Positions 17,046 to 26,466 of a stretch of 64,000 nucleotides of DNA are shown here, in pieces. The notes beneath the pieces were generated by a model that saw nothing but the letters and a program-made list of their open reading frames with translations, was not told the origin of the DNA and did not search any database. The position numbers were made by a program, and so were the translations under genes. Numbering within the stretch: position 1 is the stretch's first letter; each line of letters begins with the position of its first letter. Origin of the DNA: Rhodopseudomonas sp. P2A-2r (lineage in GTDB: Bacteria; Pseudomonadota; Alphaproteobacteria; Rhizobiales; Xanthobacteraceae). The stretch lies in contig NZ_CP110389.1 of assembly GCF_026015985.1 (NCBI RefSeq), forward strand, positions 2,636,001-2,700,000, in the 5' to 3' direction.

Positions 17046-18122
17046 ATGTCTGACGACAGCGACTCAGAGAAAACACAGGACCCTACGCAAAAGCGGCTCG
17101 ACGACGCTCACCAGCGCGGCGATGTCGCCAAAAGCCAAGAGGTCAATACCTGGTTCCTGATGGGCGGCGCCACGCTGGTGCTGTCGTCGTTCGGCGGCTC
17201 GATCGGCACCGGCCTGGAAATGCCGATGCGCAACCTGATCGCCAATTCCTGGATGATCAGGACCGACGGGCCGGGCCTGCTGCAACTGGCGCAGAGCCTG
17301 TGCCTGGCGGTGTTTGTGGCCCTCGCCATGCCGTTCCTGTTCCTGATCGTGTCGGCGCTGGCCGGCAACCTGATCCAGCATCGCTTCGTGTGGTCGGCCG
17401 AGTCCCTGACGCCGAAATTCAGCAAGCTGTCGCCGATGGCCGGGTTCAAACGCATCTTCGGCAAGCAGGCGGGGGCCACCTTCCTCAAAGGACTGTTCAA
17501 GCTGATCGCGCTCGGCGCGGTGATGTGCGCGGTGCTGTGGCCGGAGCGTCATCGCATGGACGCCATGATCCGGCTCGACCCCGCGGTGATCATGGGCGTG
17601 ACCATAACGCTGGCGCTGCAGCTGATGGGGGCCGTGGTTGTGATGCTGACGGCGATCGCCATCGCCGACTTCTTCTTCCAGTACCGCACCTGGTACGAAA
17701 AGCAGAAGATGTCGCTGCAGGAGGTCAAGGACGAACACAAGCAGTCGGAAGGCGATCCCCACATCAAGGGCAAGATCCGCCAGCTTCGCCATCAGCGGAT
17801 GAAGAAGCGCATGATGGCCGCGGTGCCCAAGGCATCGGTGATCATCACCAACCCGACCCACTACGCCGTGGCCCTGTCCTACGAACGCGGCATGACCGCG
17901 CCGATCTGCGTGGCCAAGGGCGTCGATGCCGTGGCGCTCAAGATCAGGGAGATCGCCGGCGTCCACGACATCCCGATCGTCGAGAACGTGCCGCTGGCGC
18001 GGGCGCTCTACGCAGTGGTGAAAATCGACGAGGAAATCCCCGTGGAGCACTACCATGCCGTCGCCGAAATCATCGGCTATGTCATGGGTCTGAAGCGCGG
18101 CCTGTCCGGGCGCCGGACGTGA
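17046..18122 (+). CDS. flhB: FlhB, flagellar export substrate-specificity switch
   Basis: The 358-residue product begins with a charged SEKTQDPTQKRLDDAHQRGD segment typical of FlhB, then four transmembrane helices, then a cytoplasmic domain with the self-cleavage site NPTH in VIITNPTHYAVALSYERG at about residue 266. Cleavage between N and P changes export from rod/hook to filament substrates. The family core is complete. The gene ends the rightward export-gate run; cckA begins 160 bases downstream in the same direction. Confidence 0.97.
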   Translation: MSDDSDSEKTQDPTQKRLDDAHQRGDVAKSQEVNTWFLMGGATLVLSSFGGSIGTGLEMPMRNLIANSWMIRTDGPGLLQLAQSLCLAVFVALAMPFLFLIVSALAGNLIQHRFVWSAESLTPKFSKLSPMAGFKRIFGKQAGATFLKGLFKLIALGAVMCAVLWPERHRMDAMIRLDPAVIMGVTITLALQLMGAVVVMLTAIAIADFFFQYRTWYEKQKMSLQEVKDEHKQSEGDPHIKGKIRQLRHQRMKKRMMAAVPKASVIITNPTHYAVALSYERGMTAPICVAKGVDAVALKIREIAGVHDIPIVENVPLARALYAVVKIDEEIPVEHYHAVAEIIGYVMGLKRGLSGRRT

Positions 18123-18282
18123 CGGGACGATATTGGCCGGATTCGTGCCCGTCTGGGCCGCAAATGAGGGGATTGGCGGCAAATGACCCCATGTGGCGCT
18201 TGCGCTTGCCGGTCCGATTGAGGCACTCAGGAGAGCGCGCGCTGGCGTGCTGCAACCCATTCAACAGGCCGCAAATCGTCCG

Positions 18283-20846
18283 ATGACCGCCGAGACTGAC
18301 CACGATCTCCCGCACACGTCGATGACGACGCAGGAGCCGGCCCGGCGCAGCGGCAGCATCCTGCTGGTGCTCCTGATCGCCGGCGCCATCATCGCCGCGG
18401 CGGTGGCCTTCATGACGCTCGGGCGCACCCAGGCGCAGCCCTACATTCTGGGAACGCTGGCCCTGCTGGCGATGGTCGGGCTGTTCACGCTGTTCGCCTT
18501 TGCGGCCGGGATCGTCCGCTTCGCAGACCGCTCCGCCGACGATCCGATGATGCGCTCGGTGACCGATCACGCCTTCGACGGCATTGCGGTGACCGATGCA
18601 CGCGGCCACGTCGTTTACGCTAACGCCGCCTATCTGGCCCTCACCGGGGCCACCTCGGTGCAGGATGCCCGTCCGGTGGAGCGGGTCTTCATCGGCAATC
18701 CCGACGTCTCCGAGGCGGTGTTCCGGCTGCTCAAGGCGGCCCGCGAGGGCAAGCGGCAGCAGGAGGAGGTGCGCGTCACCACCGGCGACGGAACCCATGG
18801 CCGCTGGCTGCGGATGCGGGTCCGTGCACTCGGCGCCAGCAAGCGCGAAGCGCGGTCCGCCGTATGGAGCATTGCCGACATCACCCGCGACCGCGAACGC
18901 CAGGAAGACGTCTTCCAGGAACTGCAGCACGCCATCGAATATCTCGATCACGCGCCGTGCGGTTTCTTCTCGGTCAATCCCAAGGGCGAGCTGGTGTATG
19001 TCAACGCTACGCTGGCCAATTGGCTCGACCACGATCTGGCGGAAATCGGCTCCGGCGGATTGAAGCTCACCGACATCGTGTCCGGCGACGGCGCCTCGCT
19101 GTTGACCTCGATCGTGCCGGTGCCCGGCGAAGTCAAAACCGAAGTGTTCGACATCGACCTGCGGATGCGCAACGGCAAGACCATGCCGGTGCGGCTCTAT
19201 CACAAGCTGGCCTTCGGCGCTGACGGCGTGGCCGGCGCCTCGCGCACGCTGGTGATCAGCCGCGCCCGCGACGAACGCTCGGATCCGCAGCGCGCCGCCG
19301 AGGTGCGCTTCATGCGCTTCTTCGACCACACGCCGATGGCGATCGCGACGGTGGATCGCGCGGGCACGGTGGTGCGCGGCAATGCCCGCTTCGCCAAGCT
19401 GGCGCAGAGCCTGAGCGCGTCGGGCGCGGTCAACAAGTCGATCCTCGCCGCGGTCAGCGATCGCGACCGCAGCCTGTTGATCTCGGCTATCGGCCACGCC
19501 GCCGAAGGGCAGGGCGATATCCCGCCGGTGGAAGCGCTGCTGGAAGGTGCCAAGGAGCGTTGGGGCCAGTTCTTCGTCACCGCCGTCGAGGAAGACGAGC
19601 GCGAGACCGAAGCCGCCATCGTCTACATGCTGGAGACCACCGAGCGGCGCACGCTGGAAAACCAGATCAACCAGTCACAGAAGATGGACATGGTCGGCCA
19701 ACTTGCCGGCGGCATTGCCCATGACTTCAACAACGTGCTGTCGGCCATCATGATGGCCAACGACTTCCTGCTGAACGCGCACAAGCCGACCGACCCGTCG
19801 TTCCAGGACATCATGCAGATCAAGCAGAATGCCACGCGCGCCGCGACGCTGGTGCGGCAGCTGCTGGCATTCTCGCGCCGCCAGACGCTACGGCCGCAGG
19901 TGCTGCATCTCGGCGACGCGCTCTCCGATCTCACCATGCTGCTGCGCCGCCTGATCGGCGAGAAGGTCAAGCTCGATCTGGTGCATGGCCGCGACCTGTG
20001 GCCGGTGAAGGTCGACGTCTCCCAGTTCGAGCAGGTCATCGTCAACCTTGCGGTCAATGCGCGCGACGCGATGCCTGACGGCGGCACGCTGACGGTGCGC
20101 ACCGTGAACGTCCCGGTGCAGGAGATCGAGCGCCTGTCCTACAAGGGCATGCCGCCCTCGGACTACGTCCGCATCGACGTCAGCGACACCGGGACCGGTA
20201 TTCCCGCCGATATCGTCGACAAGATCTTCGAACCGTTCTTCTCGACCAAGGAAGTCGGCAAGGGCACCGGCCTCGGGCTCTCGACGGTCTACGGGATCGT
20301 CAAGCAGACCGGCGGCTTCATCTACGTGGACTCCGAAGCCAACAGGGGCACCACGTTCCGGATCTTCCTGCCGCGCCATCATCAGGAAAAGGAAGTTGCG
20401 CCCGAGCCCACGCCGATCGCTCCAGCGGCCAAGGAAGCGCCGGCCGAGACCAAGCCGCGCGATGCCGATCTCACCGGGCAGGGCACCATCCTGCTGGTCG
20501 AAGACGAGGAGGGCTGCGCTCGCTCAATGCCCGTGGATTGCGCTCGCGCGGCTATACCGTGGTCGAAGCCTCCAACGGCATCGAGGCCATGGAAGTGCTG
20601 GAGGAACAGGACGGGGCGGTCGATCTGGTGGTGTCCGACGTGGTGATGCCGGAGATGGACGGGCCGACGCTGCTCAAGGAAATGCGCGCCCGCAATCCCA
20701 ACCTCAAGATCATCTTCGTCTCGGGCTATGCCGAAGAGGCGTTCGAGAAGAGCCTGCCGGAGAACGAACAGTTCGCCTTCCTGGCGAAGCCGTTCGCGCT
20801 CAGCGCGTTGATTGCCAAGGTGAAGGAAACCATGGGGCCGAGCTAG
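18283..20846 (+). CDS. cckA: CckA, hybrid histidine kinase of the CtrA phosphorelay (frame broken at the receiver domain)
   Basis: From ATG 18283 the protein has two transmembrane segments (about residues 25-80), PAS regions, a histidine kinase with [13 protein letters not shown] (His about residue 480), and an ATPase domain with [19 protein letters not shown] and [13 protein letters not shown]. The receiver domain starts ILLVEDEEG and the frame then breaks near 20514; one extra base gives [20 protein letters not shown], continuing to [14 protein letters not shown] with the phosphorylated Asp and [11 protein letters not shown]. Repaired length is 854 residues. CckA phosphorylates ChpT and through it CtrA and CpdR. 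A kinase cut off before its receiver Asp could not feed ChpT normally, so sequence error is more likely than a true mutation. Position after flhB is typical of this family. Confidence 0.9.
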
Positions 20847-21104
20847 TTCAAGCTCGGCAGGCCTCCCGTTGCTGCGCGTCCGAGACTGACGGATAGCAGC
20901 GGTCCGGGGCGATCGATGGCGGGAGCGACGGTCTGCTGCATGGCGGCAAGCGTGGCGCGCTCATTACAGCTTCTTCATGTTCCAGCAATTCAGAGCAACC
21001 AAAACGTCAAAGTATTGTCGCGGGAGGCGGAGGCCTTGGGCACGTCCAGTGTCGTGGGTTCGTGTCGGACTGCGCGCGCTTTCGATATGTCTGGAGCCAT
21101 TGCA

Positions 21105-22002
21105 ATGGGTATAAGCCTGATCCGGCTGCTTCGCGCGATCTATCGCGTGACAATCGGAAAGCTGTTCCCGTGCCTGTTCAAGTACATGTGTCTTCTGGTG
21201 TTCAAGGATGAGTATCTTCGTCTCCAGCAGCAAAGCGAACGCTTTGCCACAAAGCTGGAATTACTCGAGAGGGGCCTCGTCGAGATATTCGATCACAGCT
21301 GCACAACACGGCCTAAGCTCGACGCGACAAGCGATGCACCTGCGATCTCCGTGATCATGCCGACGTATAACCGCGCACTGCATCGAAGATGCTATCCGGA
21401 GCATCGTTGCCCAACACTTCCAGAATTGGGAATTGATCGTGGTCGATGATGGCAGCACCGACATGACTCACGAGATTCTTGCACCGTATCTGCACGACGG
21501 TCGTGTCGTCTCTATCACGCAGCCACACCGCGGCCAGTCGAGTGCGCGCAATCGCGCACTGGCCGCCGCCCGCGGCGGCATCATTGCCTATCTGGACAGC
21601 GACAACGTCGCGCTGCCGAACTTTTTGACCGCGGTTGCCGCCGCGTTTGCTGCAGAACCGGAGACCGATTTCATGTACGGAGCGCTCCTCACGCGACACC
21701 ACGGCGACGCGGGCGGCGCATTGGTGTTCGAGCCCTTCAACCGCGACATTCTGTTGCGGCAGAATTTCATCGATCTGAACACTGTCGCGCACCGGCGCAC
21801 ATTGTTCGCTCGTTACGGCGGGTTCGATGAGTCGCTCGAACGGCTGACCGACTGGGATCTTGCCCTGCGCTACACGGCGCACCTGCCGGCGCGCCCGCTC
21901 CCGGTCGTCGCTGCGCAATACCGCTCTCGCGACAGCTCCCGCGTAAGCGACCTCTATCCCCACGAACCGGCCTACCAGAGGGTCCGCGGCAAATGGGCGT
22001 GA
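21105..22002 (+). pseudogene. Family 2 glycosyltransferase (frame broken at the nucleotide-binding motif)
   Basis: ATG 21105 has GGAG eight bases upstream. The first 90 residues are helical and partly hydrophobic (ISLIRLLRAIYRVTIGKLF), then comes the GT-A start PAISVIMPTYNRA. The frame breaks near 21378-21382 and resumes in another frame as IEDAIRSIVAQHFQNWELIV followed by VDDGSTD, the nucleotide-sugar-binding motif, then AYLDSDNVALPNFL and a C-terminal half ending in WDLALRYTAHLPARP. A two-base loss or one-base gain is required. The enzyme would transfer a sugar to a surface polysaccharide or other acceptor; no other cell-surface genes are adjacent. Its status, true pseudogene or sequence error, is unresolved. 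Confidence 0.78.
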
Positions 22003-22214
22003 GATGATCGGCGGCCCCGGCCGCCGGCGGCGATTCCGCGGCCGTATACTGTTCGCCACATATCGGCTACTGCGGTGCGGCAACAATGATCGCGACCAGC
22101 CCGCCTGGGCCGCGACCTAGAGCCGCAGCGATTTCGCCCCATGGGTGCTTCCTTTTTAGGCTGGCGTCGCCATGTTAGTCACGCTTCCCCCTGCCGGGGA
22201 TTGAGGGAATAGCC

Positions 22215-23192
22215 ATGAACTTCACCATACGTACGCGCGGCCTCGTCAAGATGATGGCCGTCGTCCTGTCGGTGGCAATGCCGTTGATGCTCGCACTCTC
22301 GTCGGCCGACGCTCGCGTCGGCGGCGGCAGCAGCTCGGGCTCACGCGGCACGCGCACCTTCTCCGCGCCGCCCAGCACCTCCACGGCGCCCAACGCGGCT
22401 CAGCCGTTCAACCGCACCATGACCCAGCCGGGCTCGCCCGGCATGAACACCGCACCTGCCGCAGGCGCAGCCGCCAAGGGCGGTTTCTTCAACCGGCCCG
22501 GTATGGGAATGCTCGGCGGTCTGGCCGCCGGCTTCCTCGGCGCCGGCCTGCTCGGCATGCTGTTCGGTGGTGGTATGTTCTCGGGCCTCGGCGGTATCTC
22601 GTCGATCATCGGCTTGCTGCTGCAGGTCGGCCTGGTGATCATCGTCGTCCGTCTGGCCATGTCGTGGTGGCAGCGTCGCAACCAGACCGCGTCGGCCTAT
22701 GCCGGCCCGGCGGCTGGACCTGACGTCGGCCCGGGCGCCCAGACCAGCTATCGTACCGGCACCGGTTTCGGCATCGGCGCCAATGCGGCGCCGCTCGAAA
22801 TCGTCCCGGCCGACTATGAAGCGTTCGAAAAGCTCCTGAGCGATATTCAGGCTGCCTGGTCGGACGAGGACGTGGCCAGGTTGCACACGCTGGCGACCCC
22901 CGAAATGGTGTCGTACTTCACCAAGGATCTCGAAGAGAACAAGGCGAAGAACGACATCAACAAGGTGTCGAACGTGAAGTTGCTGCAGGGCGATCTTGCC
23001 GAATCCTGGCGCGAAGGCGACACCGACTACGCTTCCGTTGCGATGCGCTTTACGCTGATCGACAAGACGCTCGAGCGCGGTACCAACCGCCTCGTTGCCG
23101 GCAGCGAGACGCCCACCGAAGCCACCGAAGTCTGGACCTTCGTGCGGCCGAAAGGTTCGAACTGGGAGCTGTCGGCGATCCAGCAGGCCTGA
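22215..23192 (+). CDS. Tim44-like domain membrane protein
   Basis: The 325-residue product starts with a signal sequence (about residues 1-33, cleavage near SADA), has a Ser/Thr/Pro-rich segment, then a Gly-rich hydrophobic stretch (GMLGGLAAGFLGAGLLGMLF and a second helix SIIGLLLQVGLVIIVVRLAM). The C-terminal 120 residues (EIVPADYEAFEKLLSDIQAA through EVWTFVRPKGSNWELSAIQQ) match the Tim44-like fold found in mitochondrial import protein Tim44 and in bacterial membrane proteins. Its exact function in bacteria is not settled. GAGGGA precedes the ATG, and a strong terminator follows the stop codon. Confidence 0.85.
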   Translation: MNFTIRTRGLVKMMAVVLSVAMPLMLALSSADARVGGGSSSGSRGTRTFSAPPSTSTAPNAAQPFNRTMTQPGSPGMNTAPAAGAAAKGGFFNRPGMGMLGGLAAGFLGAGLLGMLFGGGMFSGLGGISSIIGLLLQVGLVIIVVRLAMSWWQRRNQTASAYAGPAAGPDVGPGAQTSYRTGTGFGIGANAAPLEIVPADYEAFEKLLSDIQAAWSDEDVARLHTLATPEMVSYFTKDLEENKAKNDINKVSNVKLLQGDLAESWREGDTDYASVAMRFTLIDKTLERGTNRLVAGSETPTEATEVWTFVRPKGSNWELSAIQQA

Positions 23193-23217
23193 GGTTCTGC
23201 ATCATCAAGTTGAGGAA

Positions 23218-23246
23218 GGCGTCGCGGTTTTTCGCGGCGCCTTTTT
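23218..23246 (+). terminator. Rho-independent terminator after the Tim44-like gene
   Basis: A 9-bp stem (GGCGTCGCG with CGCGGCGCC, one G-T pair) and a loop of GTTTTT are followed by TTTTT, 26 bases after the stop codon. Clear intrinsic terminator for the rightward gene. Confidence 0.8.
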
Positions 23247-23363
23247 CTTTGCACGGATTCAAATTCTGATTCCCGGCAAGCCGGGAATAATCCGCCGACC
23301 GCCGTGTTGATCAGTGGCAATGCTGAGTCAATTCAGCATTCATAAAAATCATGGGAGGATACG

Positions 23364-24050
23364 ATGCCTGCACGCTTTATGACGATCTCGCGCCTTGGCC
23401 TGTGCGCCGGCGCCCTTGCAGTCAGTCTTGCCGCCGGGAAGCCTGCTGTGGCGCAAGGCGCCGACACCAGCTTCTTTGTCACCAGCATGGGCATCGGCAA
23501 TGGCGGCAATCTCGGCGGTCTCGCCGGTGCCGACAACCAGTGCCAGACGCTGGCGCAGGCCGCTGGCGCGGGCGCCAGGACGTGGCGCGCTTATCTGTCG
23601 ACCCAGGCTGCCGACGGCAAGCCGGCGATCAACGCGCGCGATCGCATCGGCGCTGGACCATGGAAAAATGCCAAAGGCGTCGTGATCGCCAAGGACGTCG
23701 CCGAATTGCATGGCGCCAACAATCTGTCCAAACAGACCGCCCTGAGCGAAAAGGGCGAGGTCATCAACGGACGCGGCGACACGCCGAACCGCCATGACAT
23801 CCTGACCGGATCGCAAGCCGACGGCACCGCGTTTGCCGGCACCGAGGACCGTACCTGCAAGAACTGGACGAGCAGCACCCAGGGCTCCGCCATGCTTGGC
23901 CATGCCGACCGCACCGGCCTCAACGATGAACCGCCGGCGAAGTCCTGGAACACCTCGCATCCGTCGCGCGGTCCCGATGGCGGCTGCTCCCAGGCCGACC
24001 TGAAGAGCACCGGCGGCGATGGGTTGCTGTACTGTTTCGCCACGAATTGA
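23364..24050 (+). CDS. Secreted lectin/endostatin-like domain protein
   Basis: The 228-residue product has a signal peptide ending near KPAVAQG and a strong ribosome site (GGGAGG). The mature part starts FFVTSMGIGNGGNLGGLAGA followed by DNQCQTLA, a pattern shared by secreted lectin-like or DUF1554-type proteins, and ends with a Cys pair (GGCSQADL, LLYCF) suggesting disulphides. The repeated Asn/Gly and Trp residues (TWRAYLST, KNWTSST) fit an extracellular carbohydrate- or surface-binding fold. It stands alone between two terminators and so is likely a single-gene transcript. Ligand unknown; the family assignment is by resemblance only. Confidence 0.68.
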   Translation: MPARFMTISRLGLCAGALAVSLAAGKPAVAQGADTSFFVTSMGIGNGGNLGGLAGADNQCQTLAQAAGAGARTWRAYLSTQAADGKPAINARDRIGAGPWKNAKGVVIAKDVAELHGANNLSKQTALSEKGEVINGRGDTPNRHDILTGSQADGTAFAGTEDRTCKNWTSSTQGSAMLGHADRTGLNDEPPAKSWNTSHPSRGPDGGCSQADLKSTGGDGLLYCFATN

Positions 24051-24128
24051 CGTGCGCGCCGTAGCCATGAAACGAACCATCGACGCGCGAGATCCGTTAA
24101 TCTCGGATCAGACGCGAAGAGGTTCTGC

Positions 24129-24836
24129 ATGGCTTACGAACTGTACTACTGGCCGACTATCCAGGGCCGCGGCGAATACGTCCGTCTGGCGCTGGAAGAG
24201 GCCGGCGCTGACTACAGCGACGTCGCCCGCGGCAAGGGCGGCACGGCGGCGATGATGAAGATGATGGAGGCGAAGGGCGGCACGCCGCCCTTCGCGCCGC
24301 CCTTCCTCAAAAGCGGCAGGCTGGTGATCGGCCAGACCGCCAATATCCTGCTCTATCTCGGGTCGCGCCATGGCCTGGCACCGAAGACGGAGGCCGGCCG
24401 GCTCTGGGTGCATCAGTTGCAGCTGACGGTCACGGACTTCGTTGCCGAAGTGCACGATACCCATCATCCGATCGCGACCTCGCTGTATTATGAGGACCAG
24501 AAAGGGCCGGCAAAGCAACGCGCGGCGGATTTCCTCAAGCAACGGGTGCCGAAATATCTCGGTTACTTCGAGCGGGTGTTGAAGAGCAGCGGCGGGGCAT
24601 ATCTCACCGGGCGGAAGCTCAGCTACGCCGACCTGTCGCTGTTCCAGATCGTCGAGGGCATGCGCTATGCGTTTCCGAAGCGGATGAAGCGCTTCGAGCG
24701 GGAGATTCCCGCCTTGATCGCGCTGCATGACCGCGTCGCGACGCGCCCGAATATCAAGGCCTACCTCTCAAGTGAGCGCCGCATCGCCTTCAACGAAGAC
24801 GGCATCTTCAGGCACTACAAGGCGCTGGATCGCTGA
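24129..24836 (+). CDS. Glutathione S-transferase family protein
   Basis: The 235-residue product has a thioredoxin-like N-terminal half starting YELYYWPTIQGRGEYVRLAL with the GST site I Tyr and IQGRGE pattern of alpha/pi/sigma-like enzymes, the cis-Pro/SNAIL-like segment GRLVIGQTANILLYL at about residues 60-74, and an all-helical C-terminal domain with GAYLTGRKLSYADLSLF. GSTs conjugate glutathione to electrophiles or act as peroxidases. AGAGG lies six bases before the ATG. A perfect 13-bp terminator follows. Substrate cannot be told from the sequence. Confidence 0.9.
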   Translation: MAYELYYWPTIQGRGEYVRLALEEAGADYSDVARGKGGTAAMMKMMEAKGGTPPFAPPFLKSGRLVIGQTANILLYLGSRHGLAPKTEAGRLWVHQLQLTVTDFVAEVHDTHHPIATSLYYEDQKGPAKQRAADFLKQRVPKYLGYFERVLKSSGGAYLTGRKLSYADLSLFQIVEGMRYAFPKRMKRFEREIPALIALHDRVATRPNIKAYLSSERRIAFNEDGIFRHYKALDR

Positions 24837-24851
24837 ATGCAGGCGCCGACG

Positions 24852-24894
24852 CGACAACGGCCTCAACCCGAGCGGGCGAGGCCGTTGTCGTTTT
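24852..24894 (+). terminator. Rho-independent terminator after the GST gene
   Basis: A perfect 13-bp stem (24852-24864 with 24878-24890, CGACAACGGCCTC and its complement) with a 13-base loop is followed by TTTT, 15 bases after the GST stop. On the other strand there is no T tract, so it serves the rightward gene. Confidence 0.85.
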
Positions 24895-24920
24895 GTGCGA
24901 CGCCGGAGGCGCCGTCGCGA

Positions 24921-25109
24921 TCAGGCGATCTGGTCGATCCGCGTGCCCTGGCCAGGCGGCAAAGGGGCCGGCGGGGTCGGCGGGTTGGTGCGCGCGTCGT
25001 CGCGATCGTTGTCCGCTTTCACGTCCCGCACCACATCCGGCGCCTTGGCTTCTACCGGCTGCGGGGGAGCCAGCGGCGGCGACGTGGTGACGCTTGAAAT
25101 ACTGCTCAT
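24921..25109 (-). CDS. Small Pro/Asp-rich hypothetical protein
   Basis: A 62-residue protein from ATG 25109, chosen because GAGGA lies 9-10 bases upstream; it starts MSSISSVTTSPPLAPPQP. It has no membrane segment and is rich in Pro, Asp and Arg (VRDVKADNDRDDARTNPPTP), so it is probably disordered. Similar short proteins with a PLPPGQGTRIDQ-type end occur in Bradyrhizobium relatives (from memory). It is convergent with the GST gene. Function unknown. Confidence 0.6.
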   Translation of the reverse strand: MSSISSVTTSPPLAPPQPVEAKAPDVVRDVKADNDRDDARTNPPTPPAPLPPGQGTRIDQIA

Positions 25110-25281
25110 CAATCCAATCCTCGTTTTCCGGTTCGTATCGGCCGACCTTGGCCCCACGGAAACAACGAGTCATGAATGTGTTCGGTCAACTTGGATCTCA
25201 GGCGGTCATTTCGCGGCGATGGTAAACAGCGGGCCGTCGTGGTCGTTAAAATGCCGGTGAAAGCCCGTAGTGAGCTACCGA

Positions 25282-25743
25282 TTACTCGTCCTTGCCGCGC
25301 GAGATGGAAATGGCGGCGGCGGTCTTGCTGCGGGTGCAGCGCATGTTGAGGCGGCGGAAGCGTGTGGCGACGTCGTCGCCGCGCAACAGCCCCATGCGGC
25401 CGATACAGCGCGTGGCACCTTTCAGCGTGTCGGCTTTTGGAATCGTGAAGACGATGGCCGCGGCGCCGGCCACCAGATCGAAGAACGCCGGCTGCGGCTT
25501 GCGGCTGTCGGCTTCGGCAAACAGTTCATTGCTGACGCTGCGGCTGGCGCAGCCGAGCCGGATCTGTTTCGCTGCGGGATGCGAGAGGTAGATCACGTTG
25601 GCGGCGGTACGCCCGACGCTGAGGCCGTCGATCTGGCTCTTCAGCTGGCGGGCGAGATCGTCGCAACGGTCGGCGCGGGCCGGCGAGGCGGAAAAGAAGG
25701 CAAGCAAAGCGAGCGACGGAAGAAGTGCGGATGTTTTGATCAT
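25282..25743 (-). CDS. Secreted hypothetical protein
   Basis: The 153-residue product begins with a clean signal peptide (MIKTSALLPSLALLAFFSAS, cleavage near ARA). The mature part has four Cys in pairs suited to disulphide bonds (ADRCDDLARQL, IRLGCASRS, GATRCIGRM, NMRCTRS) and a short conserved-looking stretch NVIYLSHPAAKQIRLGC. No catalytic motif was found and no family could be named. It is divergent from the toxin-antitoxin pair, with 84 bases between. GGGGG precedes the ATG. Role unknown; periplasmic location is inferred from the signal peptide. Confidence 0.7.
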   Translation of the reverse strand: MIKTSALLPSLALLAFFSASPARADRCDDLARQLKSQIDGLSVGRTAANVIYLSHPAAKQIRLGCASRSVSNELFAEADSRKPQPAFFDLVAGAAAIVFTIPKADTLKGATRCIGRMGLLRGDDVATRFRRLNMRCTRSKTAAAISISRGKDE

Positions 25744-25827
25744 GGTACCCCCGGGTGCCATCAAACCCTGCGCGAGGGTCCGGCGCAAGATGGTGGAATA
25801 CGTTGCGCCATATGATAAGCTGCTGCC

Positions 25828-26049
25828 ATGACCAAGCTTCTCGAACTTGCCCTGCGGCAGATCGAACAATTGCCGGATGGCGAGCAGGATGCCGCCGCCG
25901 GTGCGCTTCTCGAATACGTCAAGCACCGGCGCGAAGTCCAGTTGACCGACGCGCAGGTAGCCGAGGTGGGGCGTCGCATCGCCGACACCGACCGAAAACT
26001 CCTGAGCCTCGAACAAGTGCGCGAACGCATCGCGCGGCTTCGTTCCTGA
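25828..26049 (+). CDS. Type II antitoxin partner of the adjacent ParE-type toxin
   Basis: A 73-residue acidic/basic protein, MTKLLELALRQIEQLPDGEQ and then DAAAGALLEYVKHRREVQLT, ending IARLRS. The layout (helical N-terminal segment with repeated Leu, then a C-terminal toxin-binding helix) and the position nine bases before a ParE-like gene identify it as an antitoxin. Antitoxins of this type neutralise their partner by wrapping it and usually repress their own promoter. No DNA-binding motif was confidently assigned. The gene is intact, so in the cell it would be unopposed if the toxin frame break is real. Confidence 0.75.
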   Translation: MTKLLELALRQIEQLPDGEQDAAAGALLEYVKHRREVQLTDAQVAEVGRRIADTDRKLLSLEQVRERIARLRS

Positions 26050-26058
26050 TCCCGCGAC

Positions 26059-26345
26059 ATGAAGCTCGTTTTCGATGAACGAGCCGCCGCCGACCTCGAC
26101 AGCATTTTTGTATGGCTTGCACAGGATAGCCGGATAACCGCAGAACTCGTCATGGACCGGCTTTTCAGCAGCGCTGAAATGTTGACCGTATTCCTTCAAT
26201 GGGGCATCCCGGCCGCTTTCCGGGCACGCGGGAGTGGGTGGTTCCGCGGCTACCCTACGTACTGGTCTATGAGATTGACCAGAAGCGCGATCGGATCGTC
26301 ATAGCCGCGATATTCCACACCGCACAGGATCGCGATCGCGAGTGA
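26059..26345 (+). pseudogene. ParE/RelE-family toxin (frame broken by one base)
   Basis: The protein starts MKLVFDERAAADLDSIFVWL, typical of ParE toxins. Near 26193-26194 (CC) the frame is lost; adding one C continues as VFPSMGHPGRFPGTREWVVP, then [24 protein letters not shown] and a stop at 26343-26345, giving 95 residues, the family length. HPGR...GTREW and FHTAQDR are the hallmark C-terminal elements. Intact ParE poisons DNA gyrase, and RelE relatives cleave mRNA on the ribosome. As read, the product would end with unrelated residues. Loss of toxin function is a common fate of such loci, so this break could be genuine, but it has the same form as others in the window. Confidence 0.8.
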
Positions 26346-26466
26346 CGCGTCCCAAACGCCGCCCTGTGGCACCAAATCCTCAAAACTGCCCCCTAGTTTT
26401 GAGCGCTTCAAAACGTGGAGAAAAGCGCCTACAAGACCCGAAAACCCGTCCCTTCGAGGCATCCCC

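Noticed and set aside
20505..20520. Programmed frameshifting as the cause of the cckA break
   Set aside because: No slippery heptamer of the X XXY YYZ type or following strong hairpin was seen at the site, and other genes in the window show the same type of break.
20488..20846. CckA receiver domain as a separate small response-regulator gene
   Set aside because: The frame lacks the first strand and acidic pair (VEDEE) that lie in the kinase frame, so it cannot fold as a complete receiver; a single frame break explains it better.
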